Source of the DNA: Mycobacterium sp.
Lineage (GTDB): Bacteria > Actinomycetota > Actinomycetes > Mycobacteriales > Mycobacteriaceae
NCBI GenBank assembly: GCA_021732005.1
Contig: JAKFVT010000045.1
Span: 1 to 40,797, forward strand
Length of the DNA stretch: 40,797 nucleotides
Direction of reading: 5' to 3'
Shown: positions 7,710 through 16,034 of the stretch, piece after piece
Numbering within the stretch: the stretch's first letter is position 1
How the letters are laid out: each line of letters begins with the position of its first letter
The notes under the pieces: model-generated
The model's database searches: none
What the model saw: the letters and a program-made list of their open reading frames with translations, nothing else
What the model was told of the DNA's origin: nothing
Translations under genes and position numbers: made by a program

Positions 7710-7775
7710 CTGTGCCTCCTGACGACGGTGCCGGTTCGGCCTGATCAGCCTAGCGTCGCGAACGCGCGCCGGTGC

Positions 7776-7820
7776 CCAGATCAGCCCGGTCGCATCCAAG
7801 ATCCACGAGGTGTCGGCCAT
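7776..7820 (-). pseudogene. Stranded copy of the 3' end of the NTF2-like gene
   Basis: Positions 7777-7817 match 8450-8490 at 36 of 41 bases, and on the minus strand both encode ADTSWI-(L/F)-DATGLI, the C-terminus of the NTF2-like protein at 8449-8919. In the true gene the next codon is TGA; here it is TGG. The rest of the gene is missing and the fragment sits in the intergenic region between a secreted protein gene and a lipoprotein gene. It looks like the remnant of a duplicated paralogue that was deleted. Confidence 0.6.
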
Positions 7821-7915
7821 CGAATCGGGACCATCGGGGCCCTTAGACCCTCCCGATCCCAGTGCCATCGGGTGACGCTTGTCTGACCCGACATCCACAG
7901 AAATTGGAGATTCAC

Positions 7916-8443
7916 ATGCTGTCGCCACGGATGCTCCTCGTCGGCGTCGCCACGCTGGCCCTCACAGCGTGTGGCCCGACTGCCGTGCCCGCGAAGACCA
8001 GCATGGTGACCGCCGCGCCCTCGACGATCACTCAGACTCGGACCGTCGCCCCGCCCAGCCCGCCGCTGCGGCAGTCGATGCAGGCGTGGTGGGACAAAGT
8101 GCAGGACCACGTCAGGGCGATCCAGTCGGCAACTGATGCGGTGTCGGCGGCAGCGCAGGCCAACGATGTCGGGGCTCTGAATACCGCCTGCGCGAAGTAC
8201 CACGACGTGGTGGCTGGGCTGCAGGGTCACATGCCACCTCCTGACCCAGCCTTCGGCACCGAATTCCAGGCTGGGCTTTCCGACTACGACGTGGCGATGC
8301 ACTTCTGCTTGTCGGCGACGAACGACATCGACGCCAACGAACTACGGCACTTGCTCGAGTTCCTTCGCTCAGGCAACGCCGCGATGGGTCGGGCGGGCGC
8401 AATCCTGGACCAGGTCCTGGGCGCATCGGGCCAGATGGGGTAG
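7916..8443 (+). CDS. Lipoprotein of unknown function
   Basis: A 175-residue protein with a lipoprotein signal: hydrophobic residues 7-18 and lipobox LTAC with C19 as the acylated cysteine, so it should be anchored on the outer face of the membrane. A Thr/Pro-rich linker (about 25-50) leads to a helical domain containing two Cys (in NTACAKYHD and MHFCLSAT) that may pair. The ATG at 7916 follows GGAG with 6-nt spacing. No homologue with known function is recognised. It converges on the NTF2-like gene 5 bp away. Confidence 0.75.
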   Translation: MLSPRMLLVGVATLALTACGPTAVPAKTSMVTAAPSTITQTRTVAPPSPPLRQSMQAWWDKVQDHVRAIQSATDAVSAAAQANDVGALNTACAKYHDVVAGLQGHMPPPDPAFGTEFQAGLSDYDVAMHFCLSATNDIDANELRHLLEFLRSGNAAMGRAGAILDQVLGASGQMG

Positions 8444-8448
8444 CCGGC

Positions 8449-8919
8449 TCAGATCAGGCCGGTGGCGTCGAAGATCCACGACGTGTCGGCTCCTGCCAGG
8501 TCCTCGAGCCAGGTCGGCGGCGCGAAGCTCGTCAGCCCGTTCATGTCCCAGTAGTCCTTCCACAGCGTGATCTTGCCGTCAGCGACCTTGTGCACGGTGA
8601 CGAAGTTCAGCACGCCCTGTTCACCGGTCTTGAACGTCCACGTCTCTGAGTGCTCGTACATGGTGTCCACGCCGTTGCTCACCAGGACGCCGTCGTGGTT
8701 CTCATAGCCTGCCAGCGGCTCCAGCCCGACCTTCAGCCGCTTGACGATGTCCTCGGGTCCGCGCGCAGCCGCGATCGGGCCGACCGGCATGTCGACGTAG
8801 ATGCAATCGTCGGACAGGAACGTCTTCAACGTCTCCCAGTCGCGGTTCGACAGCGCCTTCCACATTCCCAGCACGGTCTGGGCTACATCCGTGGGTACCG
8901 CCGAAGTGTCAATTGACAT
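8449..8919 (-). CDS. NTF2-like / limonene-epoxide-hydrolase family protein
   Basis: A 156-residue SnoaL/NTF2-fold protein. It shows the fold's N-terminal helix (ALSNRDWETLKTFLSDDCIYVDMP) and later beta strands with GVLVSNGVDT and WTFKTGEQGVLNFV. Members are isomerases, cyclases, epoxide hydrolases or binding proteins for small hydrophobic molecules; the activity here is not determined. Its ATG overlaps the last 11 nt of the amidohydrolase upstream, so they form an operon and probably share a pathway. A degenerate copy of its 3' end lies at 7776-7820. Confidence 0.75.
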   Translation of the reverse strand: MSIDTSAVPTDVAQTVLGMWKALSNRDWETLKTFLSDDCIYVDMPVGPIAAARGPEDIVKRLKVGLEPLAGYENHDGVLVSNGVDTMYEHSETWTFKTGEQGVLNFVTVHKVADGKITLWKDYWDMNGLTSFAPPTWLEDLAGADTSWIFDATGLI

Positions 8920-10708
8920 GCGCCAGCTCCGTTTCCGTCGTCGTCGTCTTTCCGGGTGCCGCCGTCGCCCGGCCGACCCGCAGGAAACTGCCGGTCCGGT
9001 CGGACCCGAGCACGGGCGTCGGCTCGCCGTCGCGGACCACCGCACGCCCGCCGATCAGCACCAGATCGACGGCATCGTTGTTGCGGTTGACCATCCGGGG
9101 CAGGCCGGCGTACTGCTCGACGGGGTTCTCGGCGTAGTCGTCGAGATGGCTGTCGAGGCGCTTGGGGTTGATCACCACCAGATCCGCCCGATCGCCGACG
9201 CGGAGGTGGCCGGCGTCGATCTGATACCAGTCGGCCAGCTCACCGGTCATCCGATGTACGGCCTGCTCGACTGACATGAAGGGGCGGCCCTTGCGATCGG
9301 CGTCGCGCACATGACGCAGCAGCCGCAGGCCGTAGTTGTAGAACGCCATGTTGCGCAGGTGAGCACCGGCATCGGAGAAGCCCATCTGGACACCGGGGTC
9401 GCGGGCGAGCTTCTTGAGCACCTCGGGCCGGTGGTTGGAGATCGTGGTGCGCCAGCGCAGCTTGGTGCCGTGCTCGAGCACCAGGTCCAGGAAGGCGTCC
9501 ACCGGATGCAGTTCGCCGCGGTCCATGCCGACCTGCCCGAAGGACTTGCCGACCACCGTGTCGTCGGGGCAGGCAACGATCTCGGCGTCGAAGAAGTCCC
9601 GGTGCCATACCCGGACGCCGTACTTGGTGTCGTAGTCCTTGCGGAACTGGCGGCGGTACGCCTCGTCGGCCAGCAGCGCGTTGCGCTCGACCTCGTCGCG
9701 CAGGTGCAGTGCGGCGGCACCCGACCCGAACTCCTCGAACACCACCAGATCGATGCCGTCGGCGTACACCTCGAACGGAACCGGCAGGTGCTGCCAGCGG
9801 AAGTCGCCGCCCAACTTGTTGGTCACCTTGGCCAGCGGCCCCAACAACAAAATGGCGATCGGATTGGACTTGACGTCGGCCGCTGACAGCAGGCTGGTCT
9901 TGAGCTTGGCGCGGAGCGCCGGGATTGATTGCGCCACTTGTGAAATCAGATTCAGTGGGTTCTGGATGTCCGGCCCCGACTGCAGCACCCGCCCGCGCTT
10001 GCGCAGCAGCGATTTGAGCCGGCGCAGCTCGCGGGGCTTGGCATAGGTGGACGGCAACGTGCGCGACCGGCAGGTCTCGCCGTCGATCTTGTCGAACAGC
10101 AACTGCATCGAGGACATCCCGACGAATCCGGCGTCCAGCGCCTCGGCGAGCATGCGTTCCATCTCGGCCTGTTGAGCAGCGCTGGGCCGCACTTCTTTCC
10201 GGGTCGCGCGGTCCAATCCCATGACCGCGGTTCGCATGTCGGAGTGACCGATGAACGCCGCGATGTTGGGTCCCAGGGGCCGCGACTCGAGGGCTTCGAT
10301 GTACCCCTCGGCGGTGGTCCAGGTCTTGGCGTCATCGATGGCGGCGACGACGTGCTCGCGCGGAATCGCCTCGACCCGGCCGAACAAATCTCCGGCGTCG
10401 CTCCCGCCGACGTGGATCGTGGACAGCGAGCAGGAGCCGAGCATGACCGTGGTGACGCCGTGGCGAACCGACTCCGACAGGCCCGGACCGCCCAGGACCT
10501 CGACGTCGTAGTGGGTGTGCACGTCGACCATCCCCGGCACCACCCACCGGCCACCCGCTTCGACGACGTCGTCGCAGCCGGTGACGTCGAGCGGGCGCCG
10601 GCTGACCGCGGCGACGCGGCCGTCGCGGATGCCGATGTCACGGATCCCGGACGGGGCACCCGTTCCGTCGAACCAACGGCCGTTGCGGATGATTGTGTCG
10701 AAGCTCAC
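8909..10708 (-). CDS. Amidohydrolase family 3 protein (N-acyl-D-amino-acid deacylase-like)
   Basis: A 599-residue metal-dependent amidohydrolase. The N-terminal composite beta domain (IIRNGRWFDGTG) is followed by the metal motif HTHYD in VPGMVDVHTHYDVEVLGG, a His in FIGHSDMR, and the C-terminal GFSDAGAH block, then a return to the beta domain (GDRADLVVINP). The family hydrolyses amide bonds of N-acyl amino acids and related compounds; the substrate is unknown. The GTG at 10708 is chosen because a strong promoter (TTGACA, 17 bp, TTCTAT) places the mRNA start at or next to it; the longer TTG start would lie inside the promoter. It overlaps the NTF2-like gene downstream. Confidence 0.85.
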   Translation of the reverse strand: MSFDTIIRNGRWFDGTGAPSGIRDIGIRDGRVAAVSRRPLDVTGCDDVVEAGGRWVVPGMVDVHTHYDVEVLGGPGLSESVRHGVTTVMLGSCSLSTIHVGGSDAGDLFGRVEAIPREHVVAAIDDAKTWTTAEGYIEALESRPLGPNIAAFIGHSDMRTAVMGLDRATRKEVRPSAAQQAEMERMLAEALDAGFVGMSSMQLLFDKIDGETCRSRTLPSTYAKPRELRRLKSLLRKRGRVLQSGPDIQNPLNLISQVAQSIPALRAKLKTSLLSAADVKSNPIAILLLGPLAKVTNKLGGDFRWQHLPVPFEVYADGIDLVVFEEFGSGAAALHLRDEVERNALLADEAYRRQFRKDYDTKYGVRVWHRDFFDAEIVACPDDTVVGKSFGQVGMDRGELHPVDAFLDLVLEHGTKLRWRTTISNHRPEVLKKLARDPGVQMGFSDAGAHLRNMAFYNYGLRLLRHVRDADRKGRPFMSVEQAVHRMTGELADWYQIDAGHLRVGDRADLVVINPKRLDSHLDDYAENPVEQYAGLPRMVNRNNDAVDLVLIGGRAVVRDGEPTPVLGSDRTGSFLRVGRATAAPGKTTTTETELAHVN

Positions 10709-10716
10709 GAGCGTCA

Positions 10717-10745
10717 ATAGAACCGTTTGCTTGCACGAGTGTCAA
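10717..10745 (-). promoter_or_regulatory. Sigma-A promoter of the amidohydrolase/NTF2 operon
   Basis: On the minus strand TTGACA (10745-10740) is followed by 17 bp and then TTCTAT (10722-10717). A transcript starting about 7-8 nt later begins at the GTG at 10708, so the mRNA is probably leaderless. This is the best-formed -35/-10 pair noticed in the window. Confidence 0.7.
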
Positions 10746-10761
10746 CGATTTAGTGGACACT
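10738..10761. promoter_or_regulatory. Inverted repeat AGTGTC-N12-GACACT over the -35 box
   Basis: Perfect 6-bp arms 12 bp apart overlap the -35 hexamer of the amidohydrolase promoter. A protein bound here would block RNA polymerase, so this is a candidate repressor site. The regulator is not identifiable from the neighbours. Confidence 0.4.
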
Positions 10762-10774
10762 TTCTTCGATCTGT

Positions 10775-11695
10775 TTACTCCATGTGCGCCCAGGCGTCCG
10801 GCTGCCGCCCGTCGACATCGACGAAGCCGTACGCACGTGCCAAATCGCCTGCGGACACCGACCGCTGATGCCAGCGCGACCTGTCCTCGTCTGCGGCGAT
10901 CGCCGCGATTGCGCGGCCGACATAACGCGGCGTCTCCGATTCCGCGAAACCCGGCGGTGCGGTCGGCCCCCCGTCGGCGCGGTCGTCGTCGAGCGCCAAC
11001 CGCCAGTTCTCCTCGGTCACGCCGAAGTGCTCGAGCATGATCTCCGAGCGCATCCAGCCGGGTGTGACGGCGACAGCGGTCGCGCCGTAAGGCGTCAGCT
11101 CGTGGCCCAGCGCGAACGCCATCCGGTTGACCGCACTCTTCACCGCATCGTAGAACACCGAGATGCGGTAGTTCGCCGCGTTGTATTCAGCTGTGCCATC
11201 GGTCATTTCGACCAGTAGGCCGCCGGGTCGCTCGACCATCAACGGCAGCAGGGCGTGCGAGGTGATCAGGTGGGTGTCGATGCCGAGACGCAGGATCCGC
11301 AGCCCGTCGGCGATGTCGAGCTCCCAGATCGGACGGTTCCACGCCGGCGGCTCACCCTTGAGGATCTCGGCACCCCAGATGTCGTTGACCAGCACATCGA
11401 TGTGGCCGAACTCCGACCGGATCCGGTCGGCCAACCCGCGCACCTGCTCGGGGTCCAGATGATCGACCTGGATCGCCACCCCGGTACCACCGAGGTCGTC
11501 GACCAGCGCAGCCGTGCCCTCGATGGTCTCCGGTCGGTCATAGTCGGAACCGCCACGCCCGTTGACACTGCTGCGGCCGGTGCAGATGACGGTCGCGGCG
11601 GCCTCGCCGAGTGCGGCGGCTATTCCGCGGCCCGCACCCCGGGTGGCACCGGCCACGACCGCGATCCGGCCTTCGAGCGAAGCGTTCGATGACAT
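10775..11695 (-). CDS. Short-chain dehydrogenase/reductase
   Basis: A 306-residue SDR. The NAD(P)-binding motif GATRGAGRG is at about 16-24, an Arg after beta-2 (CTGRSS) suggests NADPH preference, and the catalytic Tyr-x3-Lys is YDAVK. The usual NNAG motif is replaced by NDIWG, as in some plant-type and bacterial SDR subgroups. Substrate unknown. The ATG at 11695 is 7 nt after a TAGCCT -10 box (11708-11703 on this strand), giving a leaderless mRNA. It is divergent from the dienelactone hydrolase gene; the downstream amidohydrolase has its own promoter. Confidence 0.85.
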   Translation of the reverse strand: MSSNASLEGRIAVVAGATRGAGRGIAAALGEAAATVICTGRSSVNGRGGSDYDRPETIEGTAALVDDLGGTGVAIQVDHLDPEQVRGLADRIRSEFGHIDVLVNDIWGAEILKGEPPAWNRPIWELDIADGLRILRLGIDTHLITSHALLPLMVERPGGLLVEMTDGTAEYNAANYRISVFYDAVKSAVNRMAFALGHELTPYGATAVAVTPGWMRSEIMLEHFGVTEENWRLALDDDRADGGPTAPPGFAESETPRYVGRAIAAIAADEDRSRWHQRSVSAGDLARAYGFVDVDGRQPDAWAHME

Positions 11696-11779
11696 GAACC
11701 CCAGGCTAGTCAGGCCTTCACCGCCGGTGCCGATCGTCGCTTCAGCTCACGCTGACCCAACAGGCGCATACTCGCCTAG

Positions 11780-12688
11780 GTGACTCCATTGCAGCGGTAC
11801 ATCGCCGAAGAGATTGCCACGGATCACGTCGACGGCCTGCTGAGCCGCCGCGAAGCGCTGCGGCGGCTGGCGCTGCTGGGTGTCGGCACCGCAGCTGCCG
11901 GCGCGCTGATCGCCGCGTGCTCCGGCGACAAACCGAAGGCCGCATCGTCGTCACCGGTGACGACCTCGCCGACGTCCGCATCGCCACCGCCCGGCATGTC
12001 CACGGCGATGCCCACCGAACCCATCACCTTCACCGGCGCGCGCGGACCGGTGCAGGGCGCCTGGGCGCAGGCCGCCGCGTCGCGCGGGGGCGTGCTGGTC
12101 ATCCACGAGAACAAGGGCCTCAACGACTGGGTGCGCACCGTCGCCGGCCGACTGGCCGGGATCGGCTACTCCGCGCTGGCCATCGACCTGCTCTCCGAGG
12201 AGGGCGGCACCGCCACGTTCACCGACCCCGCCGCCGCGACCGCCGCGTTGGGCACCATCCCGCCCGAGCGCTTCGTCGCCGACCTCCGGTCCGGGCTCGA
12301 CGAAGTGGCGCGCCGCACCCCCGGCCAGAAACTCGCCGTCGTCGGCTTCTGCTTCGGCGGCGGACTGGTGTGGCGGCTATTGTCCGCCGGCGAGTCCCGG
12401 CTGGCCGCCGCCGTGCCGTTCTACGGTCCACTGCCCGACAACCCGGACTTCACCGGGTCGAAGAACGCGGCGGTCCTCGGCTTGTACGGCGCCCTCGACC
12501 AGCGCGTCACGTCCTCGGAGCCCGCGGCCAAGGCGGCGCTGAATCAGGCGGGCCTCGTCAACGACCTGATCGTCGAGCCCGGTGCCGACCACGCGTTCTT
12601 CAACGACAGCGGACCGCGCTACAACCCGGTCGCGGCCGCCGATGCATGGACGCGGGTGCAGGACTGGTTCACCCGGTATCTGGCTTAG
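11780..12688 (+). CDS. Dienelactone hydrolase family protein, Tat-exported lipoprotein
   Basis: A 302-residue alpha/beta hydrolase. Residues 22-30 carry a twin-arginine motif (SRREALRRL), followed by a hydrophobic stretch and lipobox IAAC with C47, so it should be folded inside, exported by Tat and lipid-anchored. The catalytic nucleophile is a Cys in GFCFGGG, the expected Glu is in HENKG and the His in ADHAFF, the DLH pattern. DLH enzymes open lactone or ester rings; the substrate of exported mycobacterial members is unknown. The GTG start lies 7 nt after CATACT (11767-11772), probably leaderless. It ends sharing 4 nt with the convergent Ddn-like gene. Confidence 0.85.
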   Translation: MTPLQRYIAEEIATDHVDGLLSRREALRRLALLGVGTAAAGALIAACSGDKPKAASSSPVTTSPTSASPPPGMSTAMPTEPITFTGARGPVQGAWAQAAASRGGVLVIHENKGLNDWVRTVAGRLAGIGYSALAIDLLSEEGGTATFTDPAAATAALGTIPPERFVADLRSGLDEVARRTPGQKLAVVGFCFGGGLVWRLLSAGESRLAAAVPFYGPLPDNPDFTGSKNAAVLGLYGALDQRVTSSEPAAKAALNQAGLVNDLIVEPGADHAFFNDSGPRYNPVAAADAWTRVQDWFTRYLA

Positions 12689-13035
12689 TCGTCGAGTCGG
12701 ACGGTGACGGTCACCCGGCCGCGCGCATCCCGGGCGGCCACGGCGTGGCCGGGACGCTGCGTGCCGCCGAGCAGGATGGTGAGCGGGGCGCCCTCGCCGG
12801 TGAAGTTGCGCCACCACTTCTTGCTGTCCGGCATCGCGACACCGATGAGGATGTCTGAGCCGCGACGCCGGTAGCCGACCGGCAGCACCACGCTGCGGCC
12901 ACTGCGCCGGCCGGTGTAGCGGATCTCGGTCAGCCCCAGCCCGACGATGCGGCCCCACCGCGGCGACGTGATCAGTGCGGTGGCACCGCGATTGACCGCA
13001 GCGGACGCCGCGCGGAACACATCCGAAATCTGCAC
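12685..13035 (-). CDS. Nitroreductase-family, deazaflavin (F420)-type Ddn-like protein
   Basis: A 116-residue single-domain split-barrel protein. It has the Ddn/DUF385 pattern: a Gly-rich strand with RYTGRRSGRSVVLPVGY, then a WWRNF segment and TILLGG. Members in mycobacteria include the F420-dependent nitroreductase Ddn and quinone reductases; many bind F420 or related cofactors. At 116 residues it is at the short end of the family. The GTG at 13035 lies 7 nt after a TAGCGT -10 box (13048-13043), supporting a leaderless start. It is divergent from pimC across about 100 bp. Confidence 0.75.
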   Translation of the reverse strand: MQISDVFRAASAAVNRGATALITSPRWGRIVGLGLTEIRYTGRRSGRSVVLPVGYRRRGSDILIGVAMPDSKKWWRNFTGEGAPLTILLGGTQRPGHAVAARDARGRVTVTVRLDD

Positions 13036-13137
13036 ATCACCAACGCTAGACCAATTGTGGCTGTTCACCGCGTGTTCAAGACGCGGAGGGTGGGGGGTTG
13101 CCATCCGCACATCGCCGCACGATCGGATACGGCCATG

Positions 13138-14274
13138 ATGAGGGTCGCGCAGGTCGCGAACTTCTACGGCCCCCGGTCGGGCGGACTTCGGACGGCGGTC
13201 GACCGGCTGGGCGCGGAGTACTGCGCCGCCGGCCACGAGGTGTTCCTGATCGTGCCCGGATCGACGGCCACCCACACCGCGCTGCCCAGTGGAGTCACCC
13301 GAATCTCGGTGCCTGCCAGACAGATTCCGTTCACCGGCGGCTACCGCGCGGTGATGCCGGCGCCGGTGACCACGCTGCTGGAGCGGTTGGCGCCCGATGC
13401 CATCGAAGTGTCGGATCGGTTCACCCTGCGGTCGCTGGGCCGGTGGGGTGCGCGACAGGGCGTCACCACCGTGATGATCTCGCACGAGCGCCTGGATCGG
13501 TTGACGGGTCAGATCATGCCCAAGCGGCTGGCTCGCCGGATCGCCGACGTGGCAAACCGTCGCACCGCGGCGAACTACGACACGGTGCTGTGCACCACCA
13601 GTTTCGCCCGCGAAGAGTTCGACCGCATCGGCGCCACGAATGTGATGACGGTGCCGCTGGGGGTGGACCTCGACATGTTCCATCCCCGCCGGTTCTGCAC
13701 CCGCACCCGCAACCGTTGGGCAGCCCCGGATCAGGTGCTACTGGTGCACTGCGGTCGGCTGTCGGTGGAGAAGCGCGCTGACCGTAGCATCGATGCGCTT
13801 GCCGCGCTTCGTGATTCGGGTGTGGATGCGCGGCTGGTGGTTGCCGGCGACGGGCCGATGCGGGCACGGCTGCAACGCCAGGCGGCGCGGCTGCCGGTGG
13901 ACTTCACCGGCTTCATCGACTCGCGCAACGCCGTTGCCACCTTGCTGGCCTCCGCCGACGTCGCATTGGCACCCGGTCCGCACGAAACATTCGGCCTGGC
14001 CGCGCTGGAGGCGCTGGCCTGCGGGACGCCGGCGGTCGTCTCGCGCACCTCCGCATTGTCCGAGATCCTCACCACGGACAGCGGCGCGTGTGCCGACAAC
14101 GATCCCCACGCGATCGCCGCGGCCGTCGCCGGGGTCATCGATCGCCCCGAACAGCAGCGGCGGTACTGCGCCAGGCGGCGGGCCGAGACGTTCACCTGGC
14201 CGCGGTCGGCGGCGGGCATGCTGGCGGCGCTCGGCGGTTTGGCCCACCCCCGCGACGGGAACGCCGTCAATTGA
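13138..14274 (+). CDS. pimC: GT4-family mannosyltransferase PimC
   Basis: A 378-residue GT-B glycosyltransferase. The N-terminal domain begins MRVAQVANFYGPRSGGLRT with the Gly-Gly loop of GT4 enzymes; the C-terminal domain has VHCGRLSVEKR, ADVALAPGPHETFGLAALEALACGTP with the E-x7-E motif. It matches the remembered PimC of M. tuberculosis CDC1551 nearly block by block. PimC was described as transferring a third mannose to phosphatidylinositol dimannoside; the gene is absent from H37Rv. The second of two consecutive ATGs is taken as the start on that similarity. Followed by a small membrane protein gene after 39 bp. Confidence 0.85.
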   Translation: MRVAQVANFYGPRSGGLRTAVDRLGAEYCAAGHEVFLIVPGSTATHTALPSGVTRISVPARQIPFTGGYRAVMPAPVTTLLERLAPDAIEVSDRFTLRSLGRWGARQGVTTVMISHERLDRLTGQIMPKRLARRIADVANRRTAANYDTVLCTTSFAREEFDRIGATNVMTVPLGVDLDMFHPRRFCTRTRNRWAAPDQVLLVHCGRLSVEKRADRSIDALAALRDSGVDARLVVAGDGPMRARLQRQAARLPVDFTGFIDSRNAVATLLASADVALAPGPHETFGLAALEALACGTPAVVSRTSALSEILTTDSGACADNDPHAIAAAVAGVIDRPEQQRRYCARRRAETFTWPRSAAGMLAALGGLAHPRDGNAVN

Positions 14275-14313
14275 CGGTGCCGTATCAGCGGCCCCTCCAC
14301 TGAAGGAGCCAGC

Positions 14314-14730
14314 ATGGCCTCGAACAATGTCGTGTGGATAGTCATCGCGGTACTCGCCGCGCTGGTCGTGATCGGAGCGCTGGTCTGGGTCGGCCGTAGA
14401 CGCCAGATCAGCCGCCGGGTCGCGCAGGCCGAGGAAATCCGGGAGGAGGTCCGCCAAAAGGAGGCGAAGGTTCAGCGGCGCGAGGCGTTGGCGGATGAAA
14501 CCGCAGCCAAAGCCCGTGCGGCGCAGGCCGAAGCGGAAGCCAAGGCGGCCGAAGCGGCCCGCCTGCAGGACAACGCCGAGAAGCATCGCACCGAGGCCGC
14601 CGCTCACCGCGACGAACTCGACGAACGCGCCCAGCACGCCGACGCTCTCGACCCGCGGGTCTCCGACGAGGATCGCGCCGAGTCAGTCGCGCGAGGAGAT
14701 CAGCCCGGGCGCGCCGAGGCTGACCGGTAG
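14314..14730 (+). CDS. Small membrane protein with cytoplasmic coiled coil
   Basis: A 138-residue protein with one transmembrane helix at about 7-27, then a basic stop-transfer (GRRRQ) and a long Ala/Glu/Lys/Arg-rich helix (about 35-110) with heptad-like spacing that should form a coiled coil. A strong GGAG sequence precedes the ATG. Function unknown; the layout suggests a scaffold or septum/envelope-associated protein, which is inference. Its last 48 nt overlap the convergent CYP140 gene, the longest overlap in the window. Confidence 0.75.
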   Translation: MASNNVVWIVIAVLAALVVIGALVWVGRRRQISRRVAQAEEIREEVRQKEAKVQRREALADETAAKARAAQAEAEAKAAEAARLQDNAEKHRTEAAAHRDELDERAQHADALDPRVSDEDRAESVARGDQPGRAEADR

Positions 14731-15993
14731 CTCGGCCCAGCCGCGTAGTACCCGGGTGTCGCGGCGGCTGCCGAGCCCGGCGAGTTGCGCCTCGGGGAAA
14801 TGCGTGAAGAACCGGCGCAGACCCACTTCGCCCTCGGCTCGTGCCAGCGCGGCCCCGAGGCAGAAGTGCCGTCCGCCCGAAAAGGCAAGGTGTTTACCGG
14901 CGTTGGGGCGGCTGACGTCGAAGCGGTGCGGGTCCTCGAACACCGCCGGGTCTCGGTTGGCCGCGGCGAGATAGATCGCCACCATCTCGCCCGCCCGAAC
15001 CGTGGTGCCCGCCACCTCGGTGTCTCGCAGGGCGATCCGCGCCGACAGCTGCACGGGCGACTCCAGGCGCAGGATCTCTTCGACCGCACCCGGCCACAGC
15101 GACGGATCCTGCTGCAGCCGCGCGAGTTGGTCGGGGGAGTTGAGGAGCAACCGAATTCCGTTGCCCAGCAGGTTGACTGTGGTTTCGAACCCGGCGGCGA
15201 GCACCAGCCCGGCGATGCCCGCCAGTTCACTCTCATCGAGGTGCTGACCCTCGTCCGAGGCGGCGATCAGCTGGCTCATCAGGTCGTCGCCGGGATGCTC
15301 GCGGAGCTGTCGCAGGTGCGCGGCCAGCCACAGGTTGAATCCGGCGAGACCCTGCTGCACCCGCTGGTACTGCGACCAGGTCAATCCGACGTCCAGGCTC
15401 GGCGCGGCGAGCTCACCGAACTCCAGGATCCGCGGCCGGTCGGCCTCCGGGACGCCCAGGATGTCGCCGATCACCGAAACCGGTAACTGCGCGCAGTACC
15501 GCTCGACGATGTCGACGACGCCGGGGCCGTCGGACAGCTGGTCGAGCAGTTCCGCGGCGGTGTCCTCGACCCGGTCGCGCAGCGCGGTCACCGCGCGCGA
15601 GGTGAACACCGACGAGACGGTCTTGCGGTACCGGGTGTGTTCGGGGGGCTCGACGGCCAGCAGGGACGGCGGCCGCAGCGGATGCAGCAGGTCGTCGCGG
15701 GTGCGACGCTCCACCCAGCGCAGCGGCTTGGGCAGGTTGCCGCCGAGGATGATCACCCGGAAATCGTCGGAGCGCAGGAGTTCGTGGGCCACCGCGTGGT
15801 CGAGGGTCAGGTAACCCAGTCGAGTGGGAAGCATCGGACCCTGCGGACGCATCTCTTCGAAGAACGAGACCGGGTCGGTGCGCACTGCGGGGTCGAACGC
15901 CATCCGGGCCTGCGGGTCGCCGCGACGGGCCGCCGCGCCGGCCGCCGCTCGGATCACGCCGTGCATCACCAACCAGTGCACTCGCTGCTTCAT
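14683..15993 (-). CDS. cyp140: Cytochrome P450 of family CYP140
   Basis: A 436-residue soluble P450. The oxygen-activating I-helix reads AGFETT, the K-helix ExxR is EEILR, and the haem cysteine loop is FSGGRHFCLG. The sequence follows remembered M. tuberculosis CYP140A1 (Rv1880c) through most blocks, for example RRTRDDLLHPLRPPSLLAVE. The physiological substrate of CYP140 is unknown. The ATG at 15993 lies 7 nt after TAGCGT (16006-16001), and gives the family N-terminus MK-x2-HWL-MHGVIR; an ATG two codons earlier is too close to the -10 box. CYP124 lies 41 bp upstream on the same strand. Confidence 0.9.
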   Translation of the reverse strand: MKQRVHWLVMHGVIRAAAGAAARRGDPQARMAFDPAVRTDPVSFFEEMRPQGPMLPTRLGYLTLDHAVAHELLRSDDFRVIILGGNLPKPLRWVERRTRDDLLHPLRPPSLLAVEPPEHTRYRKTVSSVFTSRAVTALRDRVEDTAAELLDQLSDGPGVVDIVERYCAQLPVSVIGDILGVPEADRPRILEFGELAAPSLDVGLTWSQYQRVQQGLAGFNLWLAAHLRQLREHPGDDLMSQLIAASDEGQHLDESELAGIAGLVLAAGFETTVNLLGNGIRLLLNSPDQLARLQQDPSLWPGAVEEILRLESPVQLSARIALRDTEVAGTTVRAGEMVAIYLAAANRDPAVFEDPHRFDVSRPNAGKHLAFSGGRHFCLGAALARAEGEVGLRRFFTHFPEAQLAGLGSRRDTRVLRGWAELPVSLGAPGLISSRD

Positions 15994-16034
15994 GTCCATC
16001 ACGCTACGAGTGCCGCACCGTCCGCGCCACAACC

